From NCBI GenBank assembly GCA_964576535.1, contig CAZNWB010000093.1, forward strand, positions 1 to 12,596: a stretch of 12,596 nt of DNA, in the 5' to 3' direction. The DNA is from 2-02-FULL-66-22 sp964576535 (GTDB taxonomy: Bacteria > Methylomirabilota > Methylomirabilia > Methylomirabilales > 2-02-FULL-66-22). This document shows, one piece after another, positions 6,256 to 12,596 of the stretch. The notes below the pieces were generated by a model. That model was given only the letters and a program-made list of their open reading frames with translations. It did no database searches and had not been told where the DNA came from. The translations under genes and the position numbers were made by a program. Each line of letters begins with the position of its first letter. Position 1 is the first letter of the stretch.

Positions 6256-7455
6256 CTACTTCTTCAAGGGCGGTGGGGCGATGTCCAGTCGCTTGACCAG
6301 CTTGTTCTCGCCCCATTGGGCTGGATTCTCGGAATACACCTGGAGGACGAAATAGCCCGCCTTTTTGCGGTCGCCCTTCTCGTCAAACTCGATGCTTCCG
6401 GTGATCCCCTCGTGCTTGGTCTTCCGAACAGCAACGGCGACCGCCTCCCGCGAGGGCGCTTTGCCGCCAGCACCCTTGATGGCAGCCTCGATGGCCTTTA
6501 GCGCGATGGCGGTGGAGTCATAGGACTCGGCGGCGTAGGGCTCGGGGCTCTTCCCGAACTTTTCCCTGTAGTCGTCGGCAAACTTCTTGGCCTTCGGGTA
6601 CAAGGCGACGGGCCCGGCCGTCGTGGTGTAGTACATCCCTACCACGGCTTTCCCGGCGATCTTGGTCAGGTCCGAGGAGTCTGCTCCATCCGGAGCCAGA
6701 AACGTGGACTTCACACCCTTCTCCCGCGTCTGCCTAAAGAACGGGGCCATCTGGTCATAGATCCCGCCGAAGTAGATCAGGCTCGGGTTCTTGGCCTTGA
6801 TAGGGGTGATGATGGGGTCGAAGTTGGCCTTCTCTTCGGTCCCCTCGAAGCCGAGCACCTCGATACCCAGCTTCTTCGAATCATCCCTGAAGAACTCGGC
6901 CACGCCCTGGCCATACTGGGTCTTGTCGTGGATCACGTAGGCGCTCTTCATCTTGAGGCCCTTGGCGAACTCCGCCCCCACCGCGCCCTGGACGTCATCC
7001 CGGCCGCAGACCCGGCTGACGCTCAGGAGGTTCCGGTCGGTGATCTTGGGGTTGGTGTTGGCCGGGGAAATCATCGCCAGCTTGTCGTCCTTGTACACCT
7101 CGGAGGACGGAATGGCGACGCCGGAATTCAGGTGGCCGATCACCGCCAGGATGTCCTTGTCGGCGAGGATGTTCTTTGCGTTCGCCACCCCGACGTCAGG
7201 CTTGGCCTGGTCGTCGTAGGGGACGAACTCGACCTTGAAGCCTAGCTTCTCGACGGGTCCCTTCAACTGCTCGACGGCCAATTGAGTCCCCAGCTTGATC
7301 CCTTCGCCCAGGGCAGCCTGGCCCCCGGAGAGCGGGCTCTGGCTGGCGATCTTGATGGTACCCTTGGCCTGCCCCGCCAGCGCCACGGACGGGAAAGCCA
7401 GCGCCATGAAGGCCAATGCGACGACTGCCAGCCGCCAGTACGAACGATGTTTCAT
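6256..7455 (-). CDS. livK: Branched-chain amino-acid ABC transporter substrate-binding protein (first copy)
   Basis: A 399-residue type-1 periplasmic binding protein, first gene of the transporter operon. It has a Sec signal peptide: KHR start, hydrophobic 9-21, and probable cleavage after SVALA at residue 27. No lipobox cysteine is present. Mature motifs are IKIASQSPLSGGQAALGEG (34-52), GHLNSGVAIPSS (107-118), ISPANTNP (129-136), HDKTQYGQG (176-184) and YFGGIYDQ (228-235), all typical of LivJ/LivK ligand-binding regions. I chose the ATG at 7453-7455 because it opens the signal peptide and has GGGAG about 6-7 nt upstream. The reading frame stays open to 7560, but that would bury the signal peptide behind 35 Arg-rich residues. 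The exact substrate cannot be assigned; Leu/Ile/Val or other amino acids are likely. Confidence 0.96.
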   Translation of the reverse strand: MKHRSYWRLAVVALAFMALAFPSVALAGQAKGTIKIASQSPLSGGQAALGEGIKLGTQLAVEQLKGPVEKLGFKVEFVPYDDQAKPDVGVANAKNILADKDILAVIGHLNSGVAIPSSEVYKDDKLAMISPANTNPKITDRNLLSVSRVCGRDDVQGAVGAEFAKGLKMKSAYVIHDKTQYGQGVAEFFRDDSKKLGIEVLGFEGTEEKANFDPIITPIKAKNPSLIYFGGIYDQMAPFFRQTREKGVKSTFLAPDGADSSDLTKIAGKAVVGMYYTTTAGPVALYPKAKKFADDYREKFGKSPEPYAAESYDSTAIALKAIEAAIKGAGGKAPSREAVAVAVRKTKHEGITGSIEFDEKGDRKKAGYFVLQVYSENPAQWGENKLVKRLDIAPPPLKK

Positions 7456-7570
7456 GATCTTCTCCCTCCCTGTTTCGAACGCACTCTTCCCGTAACTCCA
7501 CGCCACGCTCGACACCCTTTGTCTCCTCGCGTCTCTCCCCCCTTTCCGCATCCCCTGCATTCTTCCCGAT

Positions 7571-7586
7571 GGCGGCGCTCGCCGCC
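7571..7586 (-). other. Hairpin in the liv operon leader
   Basis: GGCGGC pairs with GCCGCC around a 4-base loop (a 7-bp stem is possible with a 2-base loop). It lies about 15-30 nt after the predicted transcription start and about 115 nt before the livK ATG. The rest of the leader (7456-7570) is purine-rich on the minus strand and shows no further strong fold by eye. It is not followed by a T-run. Confidence 0.4.
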
Positions 7587-7607
7587 GAACCCCCTCAAAC
7601 GGCGCCG

Positions 7608-7637
7608 ATGATATTCGGAACGCCCCCCCCCTGTCAA
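7608..7637 (-). promoter_or_regulatory. Near-consensus sigma-70 promoter of the liv operon
   Basis: On the minus strand, TTGACA (7632-7637, 6 of 6) is followed after 18 bp by TATCAT (7608-7613, 5 of 6). The spacer begins with nine consecutive G's (7623-7631). The -35 hexamer overlaps the thiE stop codon (TGA, 7634-7636), so the transporter promoter is welded to the end of the preceding operon. The predicted start near 7600 gives a leader of about 145 nt before the first livK. It is the best promoter match in the window. Confidence 0.75.
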
Positions 7638-8295
7638 GCGGTGTGCGGTCCCTTCCGGGACCCCTCCAGGCCCTTGGCCGCCACCACCCGCGCCCGGAAT
7701 GCCGAGGCCGCGGCCGCGATGTCCGGCGCGGCGACGATGGCTGAAATCACGGCCGGGGCCGTGGCCCCCGCCGCAATCACGTCGGCCACCCCCTCCAGGC
7801 TTACCCCGCCGATGGCCAGGATGGGCAAGGCGACGGCGGCCCGGACTTCCCGCAGGGCCGTCAGGCCCCGGGGGGTGTATCCCGTGTCCTTGGTACCGGT
7901 GGGGAACATTGGGCCGAAGCCAATGTAGTCGGCCCCGGCCCCGCGTGCGGCCTCGGCCTGGGCCCGGTCGTGCGTGGACACCCCCAGGATCTTCCCCGGG
8001 CCGAGCAGACGCCGGGCAGCCCCGGCGGGCAGATCGTCCTGCCCGACGTGCGCCCCGTCGGCCCCTGCGGCCAACGCGAGGTCCAGGCGGTCGTTCACGA
8101 TGAAGATTGCGCCATGGACGCGGCAGAGGGCCTGGATGGCCCGGGCCTGGGGCAAGAGCGCGCGCAGGTCCCCCGACTTGTCCCGGAGCTGGATCATATC
8201 TGCTCCGCCGTCCAGGGCGGCGGCCGCGATGGCCACGTGATCCCGGCCTGCGAGGCTGGGATCGGTAATCACGCAGAGGTGCAGGCGGTCGAGCA

Positions 8296-8296
<1 letters not shown>
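7634..8296 (-). CDS. thiE: Thiamine-phosphate synthase ThiE
   Basis: A 220-residue TIM-barrel enzyme that joins HMP-pyrophosphate and the thiazole phosphate to form thiamine phosphate. Family motifs are QLRDK (36-40), VNDR (67-70), GAHVGQDDLP (81-90, with Mg-binding Asp), GVSTHD (105-110), GPMFPTGTKD (128-137, phosphate and pyrophosphate binding) and AIGGV (161-165). I chose the GTG at 8294-8296: it shares one base with the accC stop (TAGTG), has AGGA 6 nt upstream, and gives MLDRLHLCVITD as in the family. The open frame to 8632 is a shadow of accC. It is translationally coupled to accC, an unusual partner for a thiamine gene. No TPP riboswitch is possible directly upstream because there is no leader. 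No other thi gene is in the window. Confidence 0.95.
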
Positions 8297-9639
<1,343 letters not shown>

Positions 9640-9673
9640 GGGTGGGAACTGTCCAAATGCCGGCGCGCTCGAC

Positions 9674-9691
9674 CCCCGCAGGGCAGCGGGG
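9674..9691 (-). other. Small hairpin in the accB-accC gap
   Basis: CCCCGC (9674-9679) and GCGGGG (9686-9691) pair perfectly around a 6-base loop. It lies in the 66-nt gap between accB and accC. No T-tract follows, so it is not a standard terminator. It could tune the ratio of carrier protein to carboxylase, as the accC ribosome site is weak, but this is only inferred. Confidence 0.35.
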
Positions 9692-9705
9692 CGAGGGAGT
9701 CCGGA

Positions 9706-10146
9706 TCAGATAGGCTCCAGGAGAAATAAAGTTTGCCCGAATTCCACGGGCTGACCGTTCTCAACGACGATCCGGGCGACCCGCCCCTTCACCTCGGCTT
9801 CGATCTCGTTCATGAGCTTCATGGCTTCGATGATGCACACCGCCGTGCCCTTCTGCACCACGTCCCCTTCCTTGACGTAGGGCTCGGCACCGGGGGCGGG
9901 CGCCCGGTAGAAGGTGCCGACCATGGGTGCCTCCACGGGGATCAGACCGGCGGTCTCGGGGGCCGCGGGGATCTGCGTGCCGGCATGACCCACCGGAGCC
10001 ATCGGCACGGAGATGGTCGGAACGACGGCCGGCTGTGCGGATCGCCGCCGGATCCGGACCCGGCGCCCCCCCTCTTCAAGCTCCAGTTCCTCGACCTCGT
10101 TTCCCTCCATCAAGCGCAGGAGGGCCTTGAGTTCCTTGAGGTCCAT
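9706..10146 (-). CDS. accB: Acetyl-CoA carboxylase biotin carboxyl carrier protein AccB
   Basis: A 146-residue biotin carrier. The N-terminal segment MDLKELKALLRLMEGN (1-16) is typical of AccB, followed by a Pro/Ala-rich linker (about 38-70) and the C-terminal biotinyl domain: VEAPMVGTFYRAP (71-83), EGDVVQKG (93-100), and EAMKLMNE (107-114) with the biotinylated Lys110. It carries CO2 between AccC and the carboxyltransferase. The ATG at 10144-10146 has GAGGGGA about 7 nt upstream. The open frame to 10251 only adds Arg/Gly-rich residues. The 101-nt gap to efp has G/C-rich inverted pairs (for example AACCGG with CCGGGTT with a bulge), too irregular to call a terminator; I see no promoter there. 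Confidence 0.96.
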   Translation of the reverse strand: MDLKELKALLRLMEGNEVEELELEEGGRRVRIRRRSAQPAVVPTISVPMAPVGHAGTQIPAAPETAGLIPVEAPMVGTFYRAPAPGAEPYVKEGDVVQKGTAVCIIEAMKLMNEIEAEVKGRVARIVVENGQPVEFGQTLFLLEPI

Positions 10147-10247
10147 GCCGGCTTCCCCTCTCAGACTGCGTCCCCGAGTCTCCAACCCGGCTTCCGGTTT
10201 CGCTCCCGCAGGCCTTCTCTGGGCACCGCGGGCTCCCGTGCGCCGCC

Positions 10248-10805
10248 TCATGCGCGCTCGATGTAGGCACCCGTTCGTGTGTCCACCCGAAGTCGGTCGC
10301 CCACGTTGATGAACAGCGGCACCTGAATAACCGCGCCCGTCTCCAATGTCGCAGGCTTGGACCCGCCCGAGGCCGTGTCGCCGCGGACACCGGGATCCGT
10401 CTCCGCCACGGCGAGCTCCACGAAGGTGGGAACAACGACCGTCAGGGGAGTCCCCCCGTGCGAGACGATCGTGATAACCATCTCCTCCTTGAGGTACATC
10501 CGGGCGTCGCCCAGTTGTTCCACCGAGAGGAAGAACTGTTCGTATGTCTCCGTGTCCATGAAATGGAATTCGTCATCGCGCTGGTACAGGAACTGCGCGC
10601 GCCGCTCCTCCAGCTCGGCCGGAGGCAGTTTCTCCTCGGTGCGGAAGGTCCGCTCGATGACGGCGCCCGTCCGCAAGTTCTTGAGCTTCGTCCGCATGAA
10701 GGCGCCCCCCTTCCCCGGCTTCACCCACTGGAAGTTCGTCACAATGAAGGGGACGCCGTCCAGCTCGACCTTGACTCCTGGTCGCAAATCGCCTGCAAGG
10801 ATCAC
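10248..10805 (-). CDS. efp: Translation elongation factor P
   Basis: A 185-residue EF-P, which helps ribosomes stalled at polyproline stretches. Domain I carries WVKPGKGGAFMRTKLKN (27-43); Lys32 sits at the loop tip and corresponds to Lys34 of E. coli EF-P, the site of post-translational modification in many bacteria. The following residues (TGAVIERTFR, EEKLPPAELE, DDEFHFMDTETYEQ) are normal for the OB domains, and the end has VDTRTGAYIERA. The start is GTG, overlapping the aroQ stop by 4 nt (GTGA), with a GGAGG about 11 nt upstream. No lysine-modifying enzyme (EpmA, EpmB, YmfI or similar) is in the window, so the type of modification is unknown. The order aroQ-efp-accB-accC is common in bacteria, often with a proline peptidase gene between aroQ and efp; that is missing here. 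Confidence 0.97.
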   Translation of the reverse strand: MILAGDLRPGVKVELDGVPFIVTNFQWVKPGKGGAFMRTKLKNLRTGAVIERTFRTEEKLPPAELEERRAQFLYQRDDEFHFMDTETYEQFFLSVEQLGDARMYLKEEMVITIVSHGGTPLTVVVPTFVELAVAETDPGVRGDTASGGSKPATLETGAVIQVPLFINVGDRLRVDTRTGAYIERA

Positions 10806-11296
10806 GAACCCTTGTTCCTCCGTTTCGGGATGCGTCGTCCCGCGCGGGCGTGGGACGGGTGCGCCGTGAGGTAGACCAGGGCAGCCTGGAGTCCCAGCAG
10901 GTAGCTGTTGGTCCCGAAGCCGCCGATCAGCCCCACGGCTACCTCGGCCGTCACCGAACTCCGGCGGAACGGCTCCCGCGCATGGATGTTGGACAGGTGC
11001 ACCTCGATGACCGGCAGGCGCGTCGCGGAAATGGCATCCCGCAACGCGAGACTCGTGTGGGTATAGGCGGCAGGGTTGAAGACGACGGCATCGGCCCAGC
11101 CCGCGGCCTTGTGCAAGGCCTCGATCAGCTCACCCTCCCCGTTGTGCTGCTCGAACCGGACGTCGCAGCCCAGGCGTTTGGCCTCCTTGCGCACCACACC
11201 TTCAATCTCTGCCAGCGTGGTCGTGCCATACACCGCGGTCTCGCGTGTTCCCAGGAGATTGAGGTTGGGGCCGTTCAGAAAGAGGATGCGTGCCAC
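10802..11296 (-). CDS. aroQ: 3-dehydroquinate dehydratase, type II
   Basis: A 164-residue type II dehydroquinase that converts 3-dehydroquinate to 3-dehydroshikimate, the step after AroB. Motifs are FLNGPNLNLLGTRE (6-19), catalytic Tyr23 in VYG, QHNGEGELI (50-58), NPAAYTHTSLALRDA (74-88) with Asn74, EVHLSNIHAREPFR (98-111) with His100 and Arg111, and GTNSYLLGL (128-136). Most homologues have Ser in place of His51 in the QSNxEG motif. The C-terminal tail (from about 146) is basic and longer than usual. The start is GTG at 11294-11296 with GGGTGA close upstream. An intrinsic terminator ends only 22 nt before it, so this gene and those after it may be read through or attenuated. Confidence 0.95.
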   Translation of the reverse strand: MARILFLNGPNLNLLGTRETAVYGTTTLAEIEGVVRKEAKRLGCDVRFEQHNGEGELIEALHKAAGWADAVVFNPAAYTHTSLALRDAISATRLPVIEVHLSNIHAREPFRRSSVTAEVAVGLIGGFGTNSYLLGLQAALVYLTAHPSHARAGRRIPKRRNKGS

Positions 11297-11318
11297 GGAT
11301 CACCCGAGGACTCAAACG

Positions 11319-11357
11319 AAAAAAAACGGCATCGCGCCGTGCATGCCTAGCGATGCC
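11319..11357 (-). terminator. Intrinsic terminator after the roadblock gene, directly before aroQ
   Basis: On the minus strand, GGCATCGC (11350-11357) pairs perfectly with GCGATGCC (11328-11335) around a 14-base loop, and is followed after one G by eight T's (11319-11326). A competing smaller stem, ACGGC with GCCGT, sits at the 3' side and runs into the T's. It is a textbook terminator shape at the end of the aroB/TPR-like/roadblock unit. Only 22 nt separate the T-tract from the aroQ GTG and no -10/-35 pair is seen between them. Confidence 0.85.
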
Positions 11358-11390
11358 TCTGTCGCGCCGCCCCGCGCGGGGCCGACCACG

Positions 11391-11750
11391 TCACAGGTCA
11401 CCGAGCTGTGCCAGGGTCCGGCCCAGGGCGTACCGCATCTGTCCGCGCAAGCCGGTAGGTCCCGCCTCGACCCCCAGGAACAGGTTCTCGGGCGCGAAGG
11501 CGAAGACGACCTGACCGCTGGCACCCCGTACGCTGAAGCTCTTGGGGGCTCCCCAGTGCAATTCGTCCACCAGGCCCCGGGCCTGGCGCAGCAGGCCTGC
11601 GTACTCGCCGGCGACAGCCTCCACATCCACGCCCGCGACCGGCGCCGCCTGGACGATGGGGACGCCGTCCGCGCCCATGAGGAGGGCCCCTCGCCCCTGT
11701 CGCACCGCCTGGACCAAGTCCGTCACCGCCTTTGCCAGATCACCGGCCAT
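11391..11750 (-). CDS. Roadblock/LC7 domain protein
   Basis: A 119-residue small protein with the roadblock/LC7 fold pattern. A first helix (1-17) is followed by strand GALLMGADGVPI (21-32), the hydrophilic VAGVDVEAVAGEYAGLLRQA (38-57) starting the long central helix, then strands SFSVRG (71-76), QVVFAFA (80-86) and LFLGVEA (90-96), and a last helix GLRGQMRYALGRTLAQL (100-116). Bacterial members such as MglB act on small Ras-like GTPases or serve as dimeric scaffolds. No GTPase gene is in the window, so the partner is unknown. The ATG at 11748-11750 lies 3 nt after the upstream gene's stop, with GGGGAG about 10 nt upstream, so the two are surely co-translated. A terminator follows. The fold assignment is fairly sure; the function is not. 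Confidence 0.8.
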   Translation of the reverse strand: MAGDLAKAVTDLVQAVRQGRGALLMGADGVPIVQAAPVAGVDVEAVAGEYAGLLRQARGLVDELHWGAPKSFSVRGASGQVVFAFAPENLFLGVEAGPTGLRGQMRYALGRTLAQLGDL

Positions 11751-11753
11751 GGC

Positions 11754-12053
11754 TCATCCGCTCCCCTCGCGCCCTGCGCCTCCCGCCTCACGGACCTGCC
11801 GGGCAGCCTCGCGCAGGGAGAGAAGTCGCTGGAGGAATGTCTGATTTGCCTCGGGGCGCTGGGGGTGGTCTTGGCCTGCCCCCGGTGGACCACCCTTCTC
11901 CGGCCGCCGACCCAGCGTCGTATAGATCGCCTCAGCCAAATCGGCGTGGCCCTGGGACGCGTACAGCCCGGCCAGGGTCGGGCTGGCCAACGGGTCGGGG
12001 GCGGGCCTTCCACCCTCCGGCTTCGACTCGGAGGATTCGGATGGCGAATCCAT
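11754..12053 (-). CDS. Small protein with a TPR-like helix pair and a C-terminal helix
   Basis: A 99-residue predicted protein. Residues 1-23 are Ser/Pro/Gly-rich and probably disordered. SPTLAGLYASQGHADLAEAIYTTLGRRP (24-51, seen as TLAGLYASQG then ADLAEAIYTTLG) has the spacing of one tetratricopeptide unit. A Pro/Gly linker (52-68) follows, then NQTFLQRLLSLREAARQVRE (70-89), a likely amphipathic or coiled-coil helix. I chose the ATG at 12051-12053 because AGG lies about 7 nt upstream and the longer GTG reading from 12119 would translate the repeat element. It ends 3 nt before the roadblock gene. A single TPR motif plus helix looks like an adaptor that binds another protein, most simply its roadblock neighbour. 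I do not recognise a named family. Confidence 0.65.
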   Translation of the reverse strand: MDSPSESSESKPEGGRPAPDPLASPTLAGLYASQGHADLAEAIYTTLGRRPEKGGPPGAGQDHPQRPEANQTFLQRLLSLREAARQVREAGGAGREGSG

Positions 12054-12080
12054 CCCTGTGCCTGCCCCCGCAATGCAAAA

Positions 12081-12168
12081 TGAAAAACCGACAACTGACA
12101 ACCGACAACCGGAATCCACACATGATCGGTTTTAGATTGTCAGTTGTCAGTTTGAAATTTTCAATTGC
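12081..12168. repeat. GTTGTC-rich intergenic repeat, copy 2, able to fold into a long hairpin
   Basis: An AT-richer stretch between the aroB stop and the TPR-like gene, made of repeated ACTGACAAC/GTTGTCAGT units in both orientations. Arm 12093-12108 pairs with 12137-12152 over 16 positions (one wobble) around a 28-base loop. On the minus strand the hairpin is followed by GGTTTTTCATTTT, so it may also terminate aroB transcripts. The portion 12143-12159 matches copy 1 (1198-1214) at 16 of 17 bases. A weak promoter-like pair (TTGAAA at 12159-12164, GACAAT at 12136-12141, 17-bp spacer on the minus strand) also falls inside. Confidence 0.65.
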
Positions 12169-12176
12169 CGCTCCCT

Positions 12177-12596
12177 TTAGGAGCGGAGGGTCTCGAGGGC
12201 TTTCCGCAGCTCTCCCCGCTCGAAAACCGGCGCGAAGGTAACACTTCCCACCCCACGTGTCAATACGAATTGAAGCACTCCATCGCGCGCCTTTTTGTCG
12301 CTAACCATATATGTTTCCAGCGATTCCGGCGACGGCACGGGAGCACCGAGAAGGCCGAACCGCTCGAGCAGTGCCCGCAATCTCCCGACGTCACCCTCGG
12401 GACAGAGACCCCGCCGGACCGAGAGCGTTGCCGCCACCAGCATCCCGTACGCGACCGCTTCTCCGTGGGTGATGCTCCCATAGCCCAGGGCTGCCTCCAG
12501 CGCATGGCCCACAGTGTGTCCGAAGTTCAGCATGGCCCGGAGTCCCGTTTCCTGCTCGTCCGCCTCCACGACCCTTGCCTTGATGGCGCAGGACCG
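12177..12596 (-). CDS. aroB: 3-dehydroquinate synthase, C-terminal part (cut by window edge)
   Basis: The last 139 residues of AroB, which converts DAHP to 3-dehydroquinate, the second shikimate step. The visible part begins in RSCAIKARVVEADEQETGLR, then NFGHTVGHALEA and HGEAVAYGM, whose histidines are two of the zinc ligands. MVSDKKARDG and LTRGVGSVTF near the end are typical of the C-terminal helical domain. It ends with TAA at 12177-12179. The NAD-binding N-terminal half lies beyond position 12596. Next come the repeat and the TPR-like/roadblock pair, then aroQ, whose product uses the AroB product. The gene looks intact as far as it is visible. Confidence 0.97.
   Translation of the reverse strand, partial: RSCAIKARVVEADEQETGLRAMLNFGHTVGHALEAALGYGSITHGEAVAYGMLVAATLSVRRGLCPEGDVGRLRALLERFGLLGAPVPSPESLETYMVSDKKARDGVLQFVLTRGVGSVTFAPVFERGELRKALETLRS

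Noticed and set aside
7456..7560. 35-residue N-terminal extension of the first livK
   Set aside because: It would place an Arg-rich stretch before a clear signal peptide; the ATG at 7455 has a strong ribosome site.
11076..12083. 335-codon plus-strand open frame across aroQ, roadblock and TPR-like genes
   Set aside because: It lies antisense to three well-supported genes, is Arg/Pro/Ser-rich and has no recognisable domain; GC-rich DNA yields long antisense frames by chance.
12093..12152. CRISPR-like array in the GTTGTC repeats
   Set aside because: The units are under 10 bp, irregular and in both orientations, with no uniform spacers and no cas genes.
12136..12164. Stand-alone promoter (TTGAAA, 17 bp, GACAAT) for the TPR-like/roadblock pair
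   Set aside because: The -10 matches only 4 of 6 and falls within repeat sequence that also makes the hairpin; kept as a remark in the repeat entry rather than a feature.

Overview
The window is a GC-rich bacterial chromosome segment with all fifteen recognisable protein genes on the minus strand, so transcription runs from position 12596 towards 1. Both solute-binding proteins carry cleavable Sec signal peptides without a lipobox cysteine, which suggests a diderm (Gram-negative-type) cell with a periplasm. Gene content and style (a liv-type transporter, a TPR-like/roadblock gene pair, many GTG starts, short GTTGTC-rich intergenic repeats) recall GC-rich environmental lineages such as Rokubacteria/NC10 or deltaproteobacteria. 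That placement is an inference and cannot be settled from this sequence alone.

Layout in transcription order: (1) 12596-11391: the C-terminal part of aroB (3-dehydroquinate synthase), an AT-richer repeat that can fold into a long hairpin, a 99-residue protein with a TPR-like helix pair, and a roadblock/LC7 protein. (2) A strong intrinsic terminator at 11319-11357, lying only 22 nt before the next start codon. (3) 11296-7634: aroQ-efp-accB-accC-thiE, tightly packed: aroQ/efp overlap by 4 nt and accC/thiE by 1 nt. This covers the third shikimate step, elongation factor P, the biotin carboxyl carrier and biotin carboxylase of acetyl-CoA carboxylase, and thiamine phosphate synthase. (4) 7637-1215: a branched-chain (or related) amino-acid ABC importer operon with a near-consensus sigma-70 promoter whose -35 box overlaps the thiE stop codon. 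It has a leader of roughly 145 nt, a first binding protein, a perfect 32-bp palindrome, two permeases, two ATPases and a second, divergent binding protein. (5) 1122-481: tsaC/sua5-type threonylcarbamoyl-AMP synthase. (6) 386-1: a promoter and the N-terminal 107 residues of a RelA/SpoT (p)ppGpp enzyme that runs off the window.

The genes are nearly all housekeeping or transport and look intact. I did not find a mobile element, CRISPR array, phage gene, toxin-antitoxin or defence system. The interest is in the regulatory layout. Intercistronic hairpins follow each liv binding-protein gene and one precedes the second. A terminator sits directly against aroQ. A TPR-like/roadblock pair of unknown role lies between two shikimate genes. 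A pair of related GTTGTC-rich repeats lies about 11 kb apart.
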